In this document: positions 1 to 11,065 of the stretch, piece after piece
How positions within the stretch are numbered: the first letter of the stretch is position 1
How the letters are laid out: every line of letters begins with the position of its first letter
Assembly: GCA_023313575.1 (NCBI GenBank)
Contig: JAJTTP010000034.1
Location: 1-64,000 of the forward strand
Direction: 5' to 3'
DNA from: Eutypella sp. D-1
Taxonomy: Eukaryota; Ascomycota; Sordariomycetes; Xylariales; Diatrypaceae
DNA length: 64,000 nt
Made by a program: the position numbers and the translations under genes
Notes under the pieces: model-generated
Database searches by the model: none
What the model saw: the letters and a program-made list of their open reading frames with translations, nothing else
Told to the model about the DNA's origin: nothing

Positions 1-1727
1 AATGGTTTATAAAATAAAAAGTAAAAATACTTTTTTATTATATAAAAAGTTATAATTAATTATTTAAAGTTACGGAAACCCCGATAAGATTTTTATTATA
101 ACCTATATACCTATTATTTAATAAGTTAGTTAACGTTTTATTTTAATAATCGCACCCATTTTACGATTTAAAAAAATAAAAATCATAATATAAAATATTA
201 TTATGGTTTATACCTAATTTAAAACGCCGATATAACGTATTATTTTTATATAACTTCCCGTTAAATTAAAAAAAAAATACCTTAAAAGGATGTTATTACG
301 TATTATTAAATTATTATACGGTCTTATAAAATCAGGTACTTATTAATTTAAAACTTATTTAAAACATTATTAACGGGAATTATATATAAAGCCATTAGCT
401 TTTAACCTTTATTTATTAATATCGGATTTAAAATTATTTAAGATTATAGGATTTTAAACAGATAATACGTTTAATATCGGCATTATGGATTTCCTGGCAT
501 TAGAAAATAAGGCATTTACCGAGGTAAAAATTAAGGTACGACTTTAAAAAATAATAAAAAACGGATCGACCGAAAATTTTAACGGTTTATAAATTATTAT
601 CCGTAAATACGAAATGTTTATTATATAAAAAAGATAAATTAAAAAGTTAAAACTTTTAAACCTAAAAATACCTTTTTCGGAGTTAATAAAGAAATATATT
701 AAATAATAAATACGTAAAGCTTATATTTTTTTAATCTGTTAGCTAAAAACCGTATTCGATTATTTTACGGCGGTATAATATATCGAGCCCGGCTTTAAAA
801 AAGCTAAAATATTAAATGCTAAAATTAAATAATAAATAAATAATAAAAATCGCGGGTTTAATTATATCGAATTAAACTTTATTAAGTTAAAGTTATATAT
901 TTTTATCGATAATTTATTTGTTAATAATAAGGATATAAATTCGTAAATCGGTTATATTATCGTTTTAAATAATAAGAAATTAGGATACGATAATAAGTTT
1001 AACGTTAAAAGTAATATTATTTATTAATTATTTATTAAATATAAACGTATTATACGTAATATTTTAATTAATAAGATATACGGTATAATTTAAGGATTTA
1101 ATATGGGCTATATTATTTATTATATATTAAACATTATTTTAAACCGATTATTACTTTTTTACGCTTTATTAATTTTATATATTAATTTATTCTTTTTATA
1201 TTAATATTTTATATAAATAGGTAATATTAATAAAAAAAGATTAATAATTAACCTAATAACGTTACGGTAATCTTATAAAAACAGAAAGATTAATAATATA
1301 CAATAGATTTATAATGCCTATAACTTTACCGACGTTATAACGAAAGCCACTTTTAATAAGGTTATAAAGACGTTTATTAAAAATAACCAGATTATTTTAA
1401 AACTAAAAAGGTGGGTAAAACGGGAATAATATTATTAACGTTTATTATTTAATTATTTATTTATTTATTTATTTATTTTTTATAACATTTCGTAATTAAT
1501 AAGTTACGAAAAGAAAATAAAGTAAATATTAATTATTATTAGTTACTGGTATAAACCCATATACCAGTAAAAAGTACCTATATACCTATCTCCCGTTTAT
1601 ATAAAAGATATAAGCTTCGCCCATATCCTTTATAGATAAACCTTAAACCTTAAACCAGAATATAACACCAGTCTCACCACCTTTTATTCTGTTATATCTC
1701 TTTCCTTTACGTATGTACCTACCAACA
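1..1727 (+). mobile_element. RIP-degraded Ty1/copia retrotransposon, 3' half (cut by window edge)
   Basis: Very AT-rich and stop-riddled, but the + strand still reads as a copia polyprotein once C-to-T changes are allowed for. A reverse transcriptase block lies near 420-520 (a QTD-type motif followed by a MDFLALEN-like stretch). An RNase H block lies near 885-990 (KLYIFIDNSFVNNKD). It is collinear with 15690-17580 of the complete element in this window. The copy ends in a 201-bp LTR. It cannot encode protein. The 5' part lies outside the window. Confidence 0.85.
1527..1727 (+). repeat. 3' LTR of the left copia copy (201 bp)
   Basis: It aligns end to end with the LTRs at 11066-11266 and 17600-17800, and all three are 201 bp. 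The expected TGTTGG start has become TATTAA by RIP, while the 3' end CCAACA is intact. The outer half is far less mutated than the inner half. Confidence 0.88.
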
Positions 1728-1903
1728 TATAGCATGGATTAGCAGATGTATGCACCCATCATTCCCAGAGACGCCCGTTATGCTTGCGCCTAAGAGAACT
1801 ACACTACGTTAGCAAGCCTTATTTCTAGTCTTTCATCGTGGTTTTCCATGCCACATGAGTGACTCTTTCCATCCCCTAGTCTGGCCTTGCGAACATTTTG
1901 ACC

Positions 1904-2901
1904 ATGAAGAACAAAAATGAGGTACATTCGCCTGAGGAGGCTGAAGCGCTGAACAGTGACGTAGAGTTATCCTCTCGACGCAAGCATGGCTCACTAAAAA
2001 CATTGGCGTTTTTCATTACTCTGCTCTTTGTCTCGATATTATTGAACATCGTCCTTGTAGTCAATTATGTGCGGAAGATAGATGTACGGCAGGATTTGTC
2101 ACCATATGGTAATGCCCTCTTCCCCTCCTTCCCGAACCGGACGATATTCTTCTCTGTCGAGATATTGACTTATACCTACAGCTTACTTGCCTCGAGATGT
2201 GCCAATCAAGTACAACTCTCAGTCGGCCTTTGGCCTCGGAAGCACCACTGAAGAGCAGCGAGCAATCGCATGGGAAAGCATGGACTCGAGCGCGGGCGAG
2301 ATCAGCCTCGACGAAGAATGGGCAGACGCACACGGTTTACCAGAGTCGGCACCTTTCTTCTGGGACGGAGGCCGCCAGATCTATCTGTTGAACGCACACC
2401 ACAGCCTACACTGCATGGTAAGCATATTTTCGCTCCCGCCTCGCTAGAGACAAGGTTTGCTAAATTCGACTACAGCGCAAGGTCCGCCGCGCCATCGTCC
2501 TCTACAAGTACAATCGGCCACAGCTAGACTCCTACACGCACCTGGTGCACTGCATGGATCACTTGATGCAAAACATTCTTTGCGATGCTGATGATACACC
2601 CTTCTACACATCGACAACATCTAACATAACTACCGGGCTCGGCCAGACGCGAATGTGCCGCAGCTGGGATCGCCTAAACGATTGGGCGGAGGAGAACACG
2701 GCGTGTTTTGCGTACATCAACGAAACGCAAGGCGTCAATGCCGTCATCGAGCGCTTCAGATACTGTTCGCCGGGCAGCCCATTTCTTGGACCTATGCGGA
2801 AGTACTTTGGGTATGCGCCCGATTGGTTCCAGGAGAGGCCCAGGGATATGGACTCCTTGCCACGGTACTGGGAGGGGCTAGAGGACGACCAAGGAGAGTG
2901 A
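1904..2901 (+). CDS. UstYa-family (DUF3328) oxidase-like membrane protein
   Basis: Model join(1904..2108, 2182..2417, 2476..2901), 288 aa; both introns are GT..AG and phases match. The TTG at 1898 is not used; ATG 1904 is the first ATG. A cytosolic N-terminus is followed by one membrane segment (about residues 31-52), then a lumenal domain. The two family signatures HxxHC are both present: HSLHC at the end of exon 2 and HLVHC in exon 3. UstYa proteins catalyse oxidative cyclisation or crosslinking, classically of Tyr-containing core peptides of ustiloxin-type RiPPs, but they also occur in other fungal pathways. The nearest gene, tail-to-tail, is a small secreted peptide with repeated Tyr-rich cores, which suggests it is the substrate. 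Family assignment is firm; the substrate is inferred. Confidence 0.88.
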
Positions 2902-4546
2902 GGGGGGGCGACTACATAGGGAAGTAGTAAGATGTGATGTGGATGCAGCCAGTGTCGAAAATAAATGGCCCAACTATGCACTTAAGATAGTGTGAACTTG
3001 GGCCATTTATTTCGACTTCGGCTGGGTCGTTGGCACTTCCGAATGCCCGGAGTGGTTATGCAACCGTGATAGTTCGAGTTTGAATAAATGGATCCACGAT
3101 ATTTACATGCCTCTCGCATCTTCCTTCCCGCTCGACTCGCTCCCTGCAATTCTTTCTTCACCGGCCATCCACCATCCCAGTACGCGAGGCATAATGCTTA
3201 CGATACCTAGGTGCTGCATACGAATTTTAGGTAGTTAGCGATCCTTCACTGCAACTGTAACCCATCTAAGAACTCAAAGAACTCAGACCCACCGAGTCCG
3301 ACGACGCCACATCTAACCAGTAATGGAATGCGGAGGGCGATCTTGTCATCCGCGCCAAGCACAGGCAAGGCTATGCTCTGAGGCGACTTGTAACAGTAAG
3401 AACGACTCCTAAGTAAGCTAATGCAAGTGACGATAAAGTAAACATAACACCTGCGAAACCTATGTGGGCATCCTGTTTACCAATCTATCGTCCCAACTGA
3501 CTCTGTGAGATGAGGTGGAAAAAGTCACACTAATAACATCGAAATACAAAACGCCATGTGGATCCTTTGGGTACAAGTCGCCAGTAATCCGTTGCATGTA
3601 CCGCGCGCACACGGCAAGAGTGTGTTAAGCCCAATTTCATCTACAGAGAAAATACCTTGCAACAGCTTATGAATCAGGTGGGGACAGGAGCGCCCCAAGA
3701 CGCCGCAACTCCTGAGACTGTTAGTTGGTGACTGGCAGATATGGAGAAACAGAGTCCAAATCCCACCATCATTTGTCGCGCCTAGAATAGGTGCAACAGG
3801 GATGGTGACCAAACATATATCTCTATTTCGGTCTGTTTTTGTTCTCCTCAGCAGAATGGAAGAGGGAGCCGTGACCTAAAAGGTGGCCAGGCTATGCAGA
3901 TGGCCGGGGCCAGCAATGCCAAGGCGATGTGGAACCAACAGTACCCGTAACAACATTTGGCAGCAAGGCTTCAGTCTAATATCATGGAGATTCAAGCCCT
4001 AGTAGAACAGACCAGGCCATTCTATTATCAGGGTGCTATAGTGCTAAGGGTATTATAGTGTATTCCTTCATTCAGAGGGACCCCTACTGAAGCATAGAAG
4101 TTAAATTGAGGACGATGATGATGCTTTTCATTGCTGAGACAATCGGGCGGAAGGATTCACTGCTGGAGGCTTAGTTCTCTCCAACGGTCATGTACTGGGC
4201 AGAAGTAGTTGGCTTGCTATGTATCAAGGTTCAGCTGGGCTCGTTCCTTGGTGTATCTTATTAGGGCCGGGTAATTATGAGCTTCATTTAGATGTTTCCT
4301 AACGTTAGAATAACATACTCTGCTGTACTTAGACCTAGGTTTAAACCTGGGTCATATACTAAGGCTCCTTCATCTTCCCTCAAAAACCTCACCACACAGC
4401 ATTGTTCAATGGTGCAATATAGCCGAGTCCCAAACGACGAAAGTAATGAAATCGAGCATTTATCAATAACGGGAAACCACGATCACAGGCACAGAATCCT
4501 GCCTGTAAATCTCTAGAACCCTCACGTGTCCCGGATATTTTTCTCG
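2902..4546. other. Gene-free stretch between the UstYa gene and the peptide gene
   Basis: Short frames near 3525-3812 and 4292-4516 show no recognisable domain, start context or intron structure. It presumably contains the facing 3' ends of the two convergent genes. Nothing else seen. Confidence 0.5.
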
Positions 4547-4593
4547 GTAGTGAGGATAGATGACTTTTGCATCTTTATCGGGGCTGGAGATGC
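4547..4593 (-). pseudogene. Out-of-frame third core repeat of the peptide gene
   Basis: Directly after the TGA of the precursor gene, another frame encodes a third unit with the hexapeptide VIYPHY (4547-4564) preceded by an acidic DKDAK-like stretch. The gap between core 1 and core 2 is 42 nt, while that between core 2 and core 3 is 41 nt. A one-base loss therefore removed this unit from the protein. After the third core the dibasic RR is RE, so processing here may have been different even when it was in frame. Confidence 0.7.
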
Positions 4594-4851
4594 TCATGCG
4601 CGGCGGTAGTCGTGGTAGATGACCTTGGCGTCTTCATCAGAGCTAGAGGCTATTGACGAGCGACGATAATCGGGGTAGATGACTTTTGCGTCTTCGTCAG
4701 CACTGGAGACGGTTGCTGCACGGCCTGAACAGTAGAAATTAGTCAGAATGTTACGTGTGGAGTATGAAGGGATTAACATGCCGCTGTTGCGATCCGTGGG
4801 AGCGCACAGAGCGCAAGTAGCCACGATAGCAAGAGAGAAGAGGAACCGCAT
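4594..4851 (-). CDS. Candidate RiPP precursor: secreted peptide with repeated Tyr-rich cores
   Basis: 85 aa, ATG at 4851. Residues 1-17 form a typical signal peptide (MRFLFSLAIVATCALC, cleavage before AP), sending the product into the secretory pathway. Two 20-residue repeats follow, each DEDAK + hexapeptide + RR: VIYPDY (residues 57-62) and VIYHDY (77-82). The dibasic RR resembles Kex2 sites. A signal peptide plus tandem repeats ending in Kex2 sites around a short Tyr-containing core is the layout of dikaritin precursors (ustiloxin, phomopsin, asperipin classes). The UstYa-family gene 1.7 kb away supports this. An alternative short intron around 4721-4750 would not change the core repeats. 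It could instead be an unrelated small secreted protein; I recognise no named homologue. Confidence 0.68.
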   Translation of the reverse strand: MRFLFSLAIVATCALCAPTDRNSGMLIPSYSTRNILTNFYCSGRAATVSSADEDAKVIYPDYRRSSIASSSDEDAKVIYHDYRRA

Positions 4852-6622
4852 TGTCAATTGTGGTATCAAGTAGGAATAAATGTTATAGTATCTTGCCAGA
4901 CGAAATGTATGAGTGACCTTGAAGCAGACAAACACTTGGACGTAGTTCTCAAACTCCAAGCTCACGCAAGCAAACAGATGGCAGAGAACCCCGAATCATC
5001 CACGGACTGTTCCCTATCCAGCCTTAAATGTAATCCATACCCCCAAACTCGCCTGTTAGATCGCCTGCTAGATCTCCTCCACCTATACATATGCCCGCAT
5101 TTCTTAGGCAAGTCCGGCATCCTCACCTATATCGAAGGATTGACGCTGATAGGCAACCAATAACGCCTCATCAACCACCTTCCGACCATGGGTCATCCTC
5201 TTGCCAAGGATACTTTTTACGCCTCACGTAATGGCGAGAATACGACGGGGAAAGGTAAGTACAGTGCAACGCAACATGACAGAGCCTAACGCAACACGAA
5301 ATCTTTCGGGATAGTGGGCTGACCCGGGCGCCGGGCAGGGATGCGTGAGCAGAACACGAGGATTGTTGGATGTATCCGCATATCCAATCAAAACTCACAG
5401 TACTACAGGTACAGCCAAGCCTTTAGATTGTTACTCTCGACCAACCAAGGAACAATGCATCTATTTCTACTTGCCCTGTCAGTTAGGTAAAGAATATCAT
5501 TTTGTACTGTAGCACTGTGGGTTTCTTGTATGTGATGCGCCAATTGTAAGTTTTGAGTTCTGCAGCAAACATAACATACCAACAACTCCATAGTAAGCAC
5601 ATCAATTGATAAACCCGGGTACAACATACCCCTCTTATTATACGTATGTTATCTGTAACGATGCAATTCCATCACACGGTGTAACAGGTCTACCGCTCAA
5701 TGGCTGCAGAAGCGCTCCGTCATTGATATCACAAATGGCCTGGGGCTACCCCCTAAGACATAGATCGTAATCGGGCGGGCAAGTTTTGATCCTCACACGC
5801 GCCCTATGTCAAATGATGTAGATTCAGCACTGGTTCTACCTTGATTATCTGTCTATGGTCTAGTTGTAAAAATGACTCCTTGTCTTGTTAGGCCTAGATA
5901 GGTATAAGCAACCACGTTGCTGCCTACATGAGTTATTCTGTTAAGTAGGCATCGGGATCTACTCTGTCGAGAAGACGGACTGAATCCAGCACGTGACATC
6001 CTCGGAATTTGATATAGTCCCTTAAGTAGGCTATTATTATCATAAAATAGCCTTAATGATTATTTTAAGTGGCTATTATGAAAAATCATTTCATTTTCGG
6101 AAAACCCGGAGCTAAGTTATTCACTAAATTATGTTTTAACTAGTTAAAATGACCAGATTTTAGTCAAGCAGAGATAGATTAATATAAAAACTAATACAGT
6201 GCTCCTTGTATCTGACAGCTTCTTTTATTCTCTCGCCCGGTCGTTATACCGAACCACGGCCCACTTTTCCTCGGGCGCAACCCCGAATTCTAGCTTCCCG
6301 TTGCTTGCCGCCGTCTCCGTCGGTAGGCCGACCGTGTCTCGCTATAGGATCATCAACGATTACCACGCCGGCATAATCGTTGATCCGGGCCTATTCACAA
6401 GGTAGAGTGGTGGTTACAAGGCGATATAGCCGACATCGGCTGATATACTAATGACGTGATCCTGAGGAAGCTGTCGCAATGCTTAGCAGCGTGGCACACA
6501 TATAAAAAATGTGATCGGATGTTACGGTCCCCTCACCTTAAGAATATCACAGACGACATACATAAATCATCAGAGCAGTATTGTAACATACCACCATAGC
6601 ACTTGGGGGCTAAGTATGAAAA
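4852..6622. other. Gene-free stretch upstream of the peptide gene and the monooxygenase
   Basis: Presumed promoters of two divergent genes. Several short open frames show no domain. About 6000-6190 is AT-rich with imperfect inverted segments (ATAATAGCC / GGCTATTAT-like), possibly an old element relic. A short inverted repeat (TAGCCGACATCGGCTGATA) lies near 6425-6450. No gene supported. Confidence 0.45.
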
Positions 6623-7846
6623 ATGCCTACAGAATTCATCAGTTTGACGTTTCCCACCCAGTCGACGGAGCTGGCTCCTATTCCTAATGCCAAGATCGAC
6701 CCCGAGTTCCTTGAGCGCTACGCCAGGAACCTCGACGATTATGATTTTAACTACACGCTAGTTCCATATGACTCCTCGTCCTTCGATCCATTCACGGTTG
6801 GCGCTACCATCGCGTCGAAGACTAAGAACCTCAAGATCATCATTGCCCTTCGACCAAACACTCTGTACCCTACCGTTGCCGCCAAAGCTCTAGCGACGCT
6901 TGACCAGGTAAGTACTCGTTCATTTTCTTTCATTCTATACGAAGAAGCCTTTTAATACTGGCACCACAAGTACATGTTGGCTGACGTGCTGTCTGAGATA
7001 TAAAAGCTGAGCAATGGACGCGCCGTAGTGCATTTCATCGCCGGCGGTAGCGACGTAGAGCAGGCACGTGAGGGCGACTTCCTTGATAAGGAACAGCGAT
7101 ACTCGCGACTAGAGGAGTACATCCGGATCCTGCGGCGGGCGTGGGACTCACCGGAGCCGTTCGACTGGGAGGGGGAACACTACCAGTTCAAGCAGTTCCG
7201 GAACCTGGTGCGGCCCGTCAACGGGCGATCGATTCCCGTGTCGGTAGGCGGGTCGTCCGACGCCGCCTACCGCATCGGCGGGTCCCTGGCCGACATCTTC
7301 GGTCTCTGGGGCGAGCCGCTCAAGGAGACCAAGGACCAGATCGACCGTATCTACGCCGCGGCCGACAAGGCGGGCCGCGCACCCAATGACCGCCCCCGCA
7401 TCTGGGTCACGTTCCGCCCTATCGTCGCGGAGACCGACGACCTCGCCTGGGCTAAGGCCCACAACACCCTCGAGCTCCTGAAGCACAACATCGCTAAGGG
7501 CCAGGGAAAGGTCGCCGCCGACGCCCCGCCGCCCCAGAACGTCGGCTCCCAGCGCCTGCTTGAAATTGCCGCGCGCGGTGAGGTCCAGGACCGTGCTCTG
7601 TGGTACCCGACTGTCACGGCGACGAATGCACGGGGTGCATCGACTGCTCTGGTCGGATCCTATCAGACTGTGGTTGACTCTATTCTGGACTATGTAGATC
7701 TCGGCGCCGAGCTCATCTCCATCCGTGGGTACGATAACCTGAACGATGCGATTGACTATGGACGCTATATTCTGCCAGGGGTGCGGAAGGTACTGGAAGA
7801 GCGAAACAAGCGGCAGAATGGGGAGACGAATAGCACATCCGCATAG
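6623..7846 (+). CDS. Luciferase-like (FMN-dependent) monooxygenase
   Basis: Model join(6623..6907, 7007..7846), 374 aa; a 99-bp intron with GTAAGT donor keeps frame as ATLDQ|LSNGRAVVHFIAGG. The fold signature of the bacterial luciferase-like/SsuD family is clear: an N-terminal barrel strand with TIASKTKNLKIIIALRP, then FIAGGSDVEQAREGD, RYSRLEEYIRILRRAW, and VGGSSDAAYRIGG. The family uses reduced flavin and O2 to oxidise small substrates, for example desulfonation or Baeyer-Villiger-like reactions. Exon 2 is markedly GC-rich compared with the flanks. It sits beside secondary-metabolism-type genes, so a tailoring role is possible; alkanesulfonate use is the alternative. The substrate cannot be told from sequence. 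Confidence 0.85.
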
Positions 7847-7969
7847 CACGTTTCGCTCACGTAGCAGTACTGGAGATATATGAATATCAAGTCCGCTTAA
7901 TATGATGATTGACAAATGAACGTGGGGGTTTCATTGATTCATGTATAGTTATATCGTAGCTGTAAGGAT

Positions 7970-8457
7970 TAACATCCATAACTTGTTTCCGGTATTACCT
8001 TGGTGTCACGTCACCAAAAGTCTGTATACTGCTACTTTACCTTCGAAGTTTCACCGACCGTAAGGCCAGGATTGCTACTTGGGCTGTGATGGGAATAGTG
8101 GTGGCAAACCTTATCTTCACTGGCATGATCGCAACATTCACCATCTGCTCATGTCTCCCGGGAATCCGCCCTTTGGCTCGTACCATATATAGGAAGTCTG
8201 GGCTCGGGACTACAATATCTAAGACTTTCCGCTCGAAGAACCTAAGATCAAGAAGTCGCAACGTGGCTAGTATCCCCCTTGACGACCCAATCACCCTGGG
8301 AAATCCCGAATGCGGTCACAAAGCGTCAGTCTCGACATCCAAAGGACTGGGTAACAGCCGTGGCATGAACAATTCTAGAACTGGCTTGATTCGTCTAGAT
8401 GAGACGTTCGATATCCAGTACTCAACTCAACGTAACAATGAGGCGTTTATGGCTTGA
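7970..8457 (+). pseudogene. Rhodopsin-like integral membrane protein, internally deleted
   Basis: A + strand frame reads LGVTSPKVCILLLYLRSF..DRKARIATWAVMGIVVANLIFTGMIATFTI, typical of the third/fourth membrane region of fungal rhodopsin-like (SAT4-type) proteins. It then runs directly into CSCLPGIRPLARTIYRK, which in intact homologues (compare 25447-26763) follows the seventh helix. About 110 residues covering helices 5-7 are missing. No N-terminal exon or ATG start is visible upstream. The C-terminal hydrophilic tail is intact to the stop at 8457. Probably non-functional. Confidence 0.65.
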
Positions 8458-8665
8458 AAGTGGGGTGTTCATTGAATATTGACGGTATTCAATGTTCTGG
8501 TCTCATGGATTCCTCGGTATTTCGACAGGGCATGTACTTCTATTCGAATTTGGATGACAGGAGTTTTCAGGCAAGCGAATCAGGATCTGGACGCAGGGCA
8601 CGTGTGATAGGGAGTGTAATCTCGAAATAGGGAAAGTTGAGCATAGCAGCAAATTACGAGTACAA

Positions 8666-9731
8666 CTACAGCTTTTCTTTGGCTTTCGGCTTGCCCATGT
8701 TGAACTTCCTCTGAGCCTCAAGAACCAGAATGACTTGACGCGACGTGCAGACAAGCTCCATGTCCTGATCGTGTATGGTAAGATCAACATCCATCCTCCC
8801 GTCACGTAACATCTTTGTCGTTGTCCGCATAAAGGCAAATTGTAGTCCTTCGACAGGAAGCCTCCGTTTGAACTCAACATCTAACGTGGCAGTCTGGTTG
8901 AGTGTCGTCGCCTTCATGGCCTCGGCGATTGAATTCTTCAGGGGCGCAGGTACACCAGGATTCTTGTCAGCCCACACCCGGGCTTTCTTTTGAAATGCAT
9001 GGGCATCATAAATCCCGCCATTATGTAGTAGTGTATCAGACATACTGGGGACGAGGTCTGTCATAAAAGCTAGCGTCGTACTATCAATACGCTCAGTGCC
9101 CTCGAACCCATTCCATGCATCGCAAATGCCGTCAGTTGGGAACCCTTCGCGTGGGTCCAGAATCAGCATACGCCCTGTAAATGGAATGACCTCGCCGGAA
9201 TAGATTGCTGGCACCCAGTTGGGGTCCGGTTGATGCTTCAGCACGCGCTCGAAGTCGGGTTTAGGTTTTGGTGGTGGCAGTGGAGTCCAGGCGGTGGACA
9301 CTGTGGGCCCCAGCGGGTAGTCGAAGTTCGTCGAAGTGGCCAGCGCAACGACCTTGGTCTTGCCTCCTTGGGCGAGCTCGACTTGGAATGTGCTGACAAC
9401 AGCACCTAGTTTCAAGGGAGTAACAGTGATCACACTGTCACAGCGTTCACAAGCGCGGAGAAACTCGACGTGCAGATTCAAGATATCAGGCTGTTTCAGT
9501 GACTGTTGATTCTGGATGTGGGTCTCGGTAGCATGGTGAATGACAGCAACGACGCACCCGCCATGGAGAGCTGGAACGGTAAGGAGAGGCTGCGAGTTAG
9601 TCACAGCCGAATGCGGCGCGGGTGTAGCGTTACGTACTAGCACCAACAGACCAGTCAGCATGCCACGAGGCAGTATAAGTATCGGGTGACGTTCGCTGAA
9701 GGCTAATCTGCTTCCTGAGAATGCCTGTCAT
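8666..9731 (-). CDS. Acyl-CoA thioesterase-like double-hotdog protein (copy 1)
   Basis: Model complement(join(8666..9570, 9638..9731)), 332 aa. Exon 1 is 94 nt and encodes a start MTGILRKQISLQ and HADWSVGA; a 67-bp intron with GTACGT donor separates it from LHGGCVVAVIHHAT. The thioesterase-like (TesB/4HBT_3) architecture shows in the N-terminal LHGGC block and the C-terminal DVEFKRRLPVEGLQF...MDVDLTIHDQDMELVC..RQVILVLEAQRK block. Members hydrolyse or transfer acyl-CoA-type thioesters, or act as scaffold enzymes in fungal pathways. Its paralogue at 39270-40390 has an identical 94-nt first exon with the intron in the same place. Specific substrate unknown. Confidence 0.85.
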
Positions 9732-11065
9732 CGTTGGATGCAAGGATTGGAGTTTTGCTAGTTAGAGAGTCGTTGGTGAATGTCACATCTGGCTTGAATG
9801 GATCAAAGTACAACTGGGGAAAATTGGGAGGGGGGGCTGCGCTGGTTGAAATAATTGCACTTGCAGTGTCTACAATTAACTATTGCCAACCAACACCTTG
9901 GTATGGGGTACACTGGACTCTATGAGCCGATATTGGGGCTGTGCCGCTAACGCAAGGGCTGTTGGTTAGCAAGCATACCTAGGTACACGATATCCATTAG
10001 TTGCAAGACCCACATGCAATAAAACAGGGGTTTAGGTGTACTTTCCACTATTTTAACGGTCGCCCTAGCTCGAGATTACGCATAAAATAACGGTTATCGC
10101 ATAATAACTTATAGCCGTTGTCGCCTTCAGTATGCTCAATATAAATATAAGGAGCGCCGTAATACAGATGGGACTGATTATATATTTTCTAGGCTTTAAC
10201 AAAAAGAAGGGCTATTTACAATGCCTATATATAGTAGAGAGCGGGGGAATTTTAGCCCCCGGCTCCATGTGACGGCTGGTCTATTCCTAACTATTAGTCC
10301 AGTCGAGGGGTCTATGTTAGCAGGAGTGCTGGGGTTCTGAGCAATAAGTAATCACGTCTGGTGATAATAAAAAGAAAGGTGCTTTAAGTAACTAAGTTAT
10401 ATTATAAGCTGGTAAGCTTAAAGATTATTTAAAAGAAAGGTAATAAACGTAACTATATACTATTTATATCCTTTATCCCTGATACTGAAATGTATGGTTA
10501 CTATTGGATCGTTAAGATCGCATTCGAATATAACGATCTAACATCGTTAAGATTATTACCGATCTAACCGATCCTTCCTGGTCGTGTGGCGCATATGGCT
10601 TACTTTAGTGTAGCTGTCTTTTTCTTTAGAACTTAAGTCAGGGATCTTTTCTTATTGTGTTTAGCCCCACTAGGCCCAATGGCCCGACCGGTCATAACAC
10701 TCCATGTATGGGAGAGAGCCCCATAACCTATAGTAGGCTGCTCTTATTGGTTGCAACAGCCGTAGCCAGCACTAATTACAATATATATCTGACAAAGGCG
10801 TACTATAAATCAGCTTTGCAGACGTTGTTTTTGTTAATTACTAAAGTTATAAGGGGAAGTGCTATAGGGTAGAAGAATTTACTTATTGCTAAATTTAGGT
10901 ACAGTTTAGGTCAAAGTATTCAAGTCATAACAGGTGGCTTACAACAGTAAAATGGATAATAAAGCTCGCTTAGCACAACAGATAAAGCCCAGGTAGCACC
11001 TCTAGTTCTATACGAGACCCGTCTGTTTAGGCCAAGTTAGGTCTGTTTGTTTTTGGAGCCCTCTT
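9732..11065. other. Gene-free, moderately RIP-affected stretch with a nested repeat
   Basis: It contains the promoter side of the thioesterase-like gene, then increasingly AT-rich sequence holding the 430-bp element at 10270-10699. The flanks of that element (10020-10260 and 10710-11060) look like degraded repeat sequence but have no second copy in the window. The short frame at 10657-10872 crosses the element boundary and is not a gene. The last five bases (CTCTT, 11061-11065) are the target duplication of the copia insertion. Confidence 0.55.
10270..10699. repeat. 430-bp repeat element, solo-LTR-like, copy A
   Basis: It begins TGACGGCTGGTC and ends GGTCATAACA (TG..CA ends, no long terminal inverted repeats). 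It is flanked by an exact 7-bp direct repeat CTCCATG at 10263-10269 and 10700-10706. A second copy of 428 bp lies at 17041-17468 inside the copia element. Internally it has repeated GATCGTTAAGATC/AACGATCTAA motifs. No coding capacity. Best read as a solo LTR or a small non-autonomous element. A 7-bp duplication is long for an LTR. Confidence 0.75.

Noticed and set aside
4721..4750. A 30-nt intron in the peptide precursor
   Set aside because: It has donor, branch and acceptor-like words but is shorter than normal fungal introns; the frame is open without it.
7148..7915. A long minus-strand frame over the luciferase-like gene
   Set aside because: It is an antisense shadow of a GC-rich exon; the plus-strand frame has clear family motifs and a matching intron.
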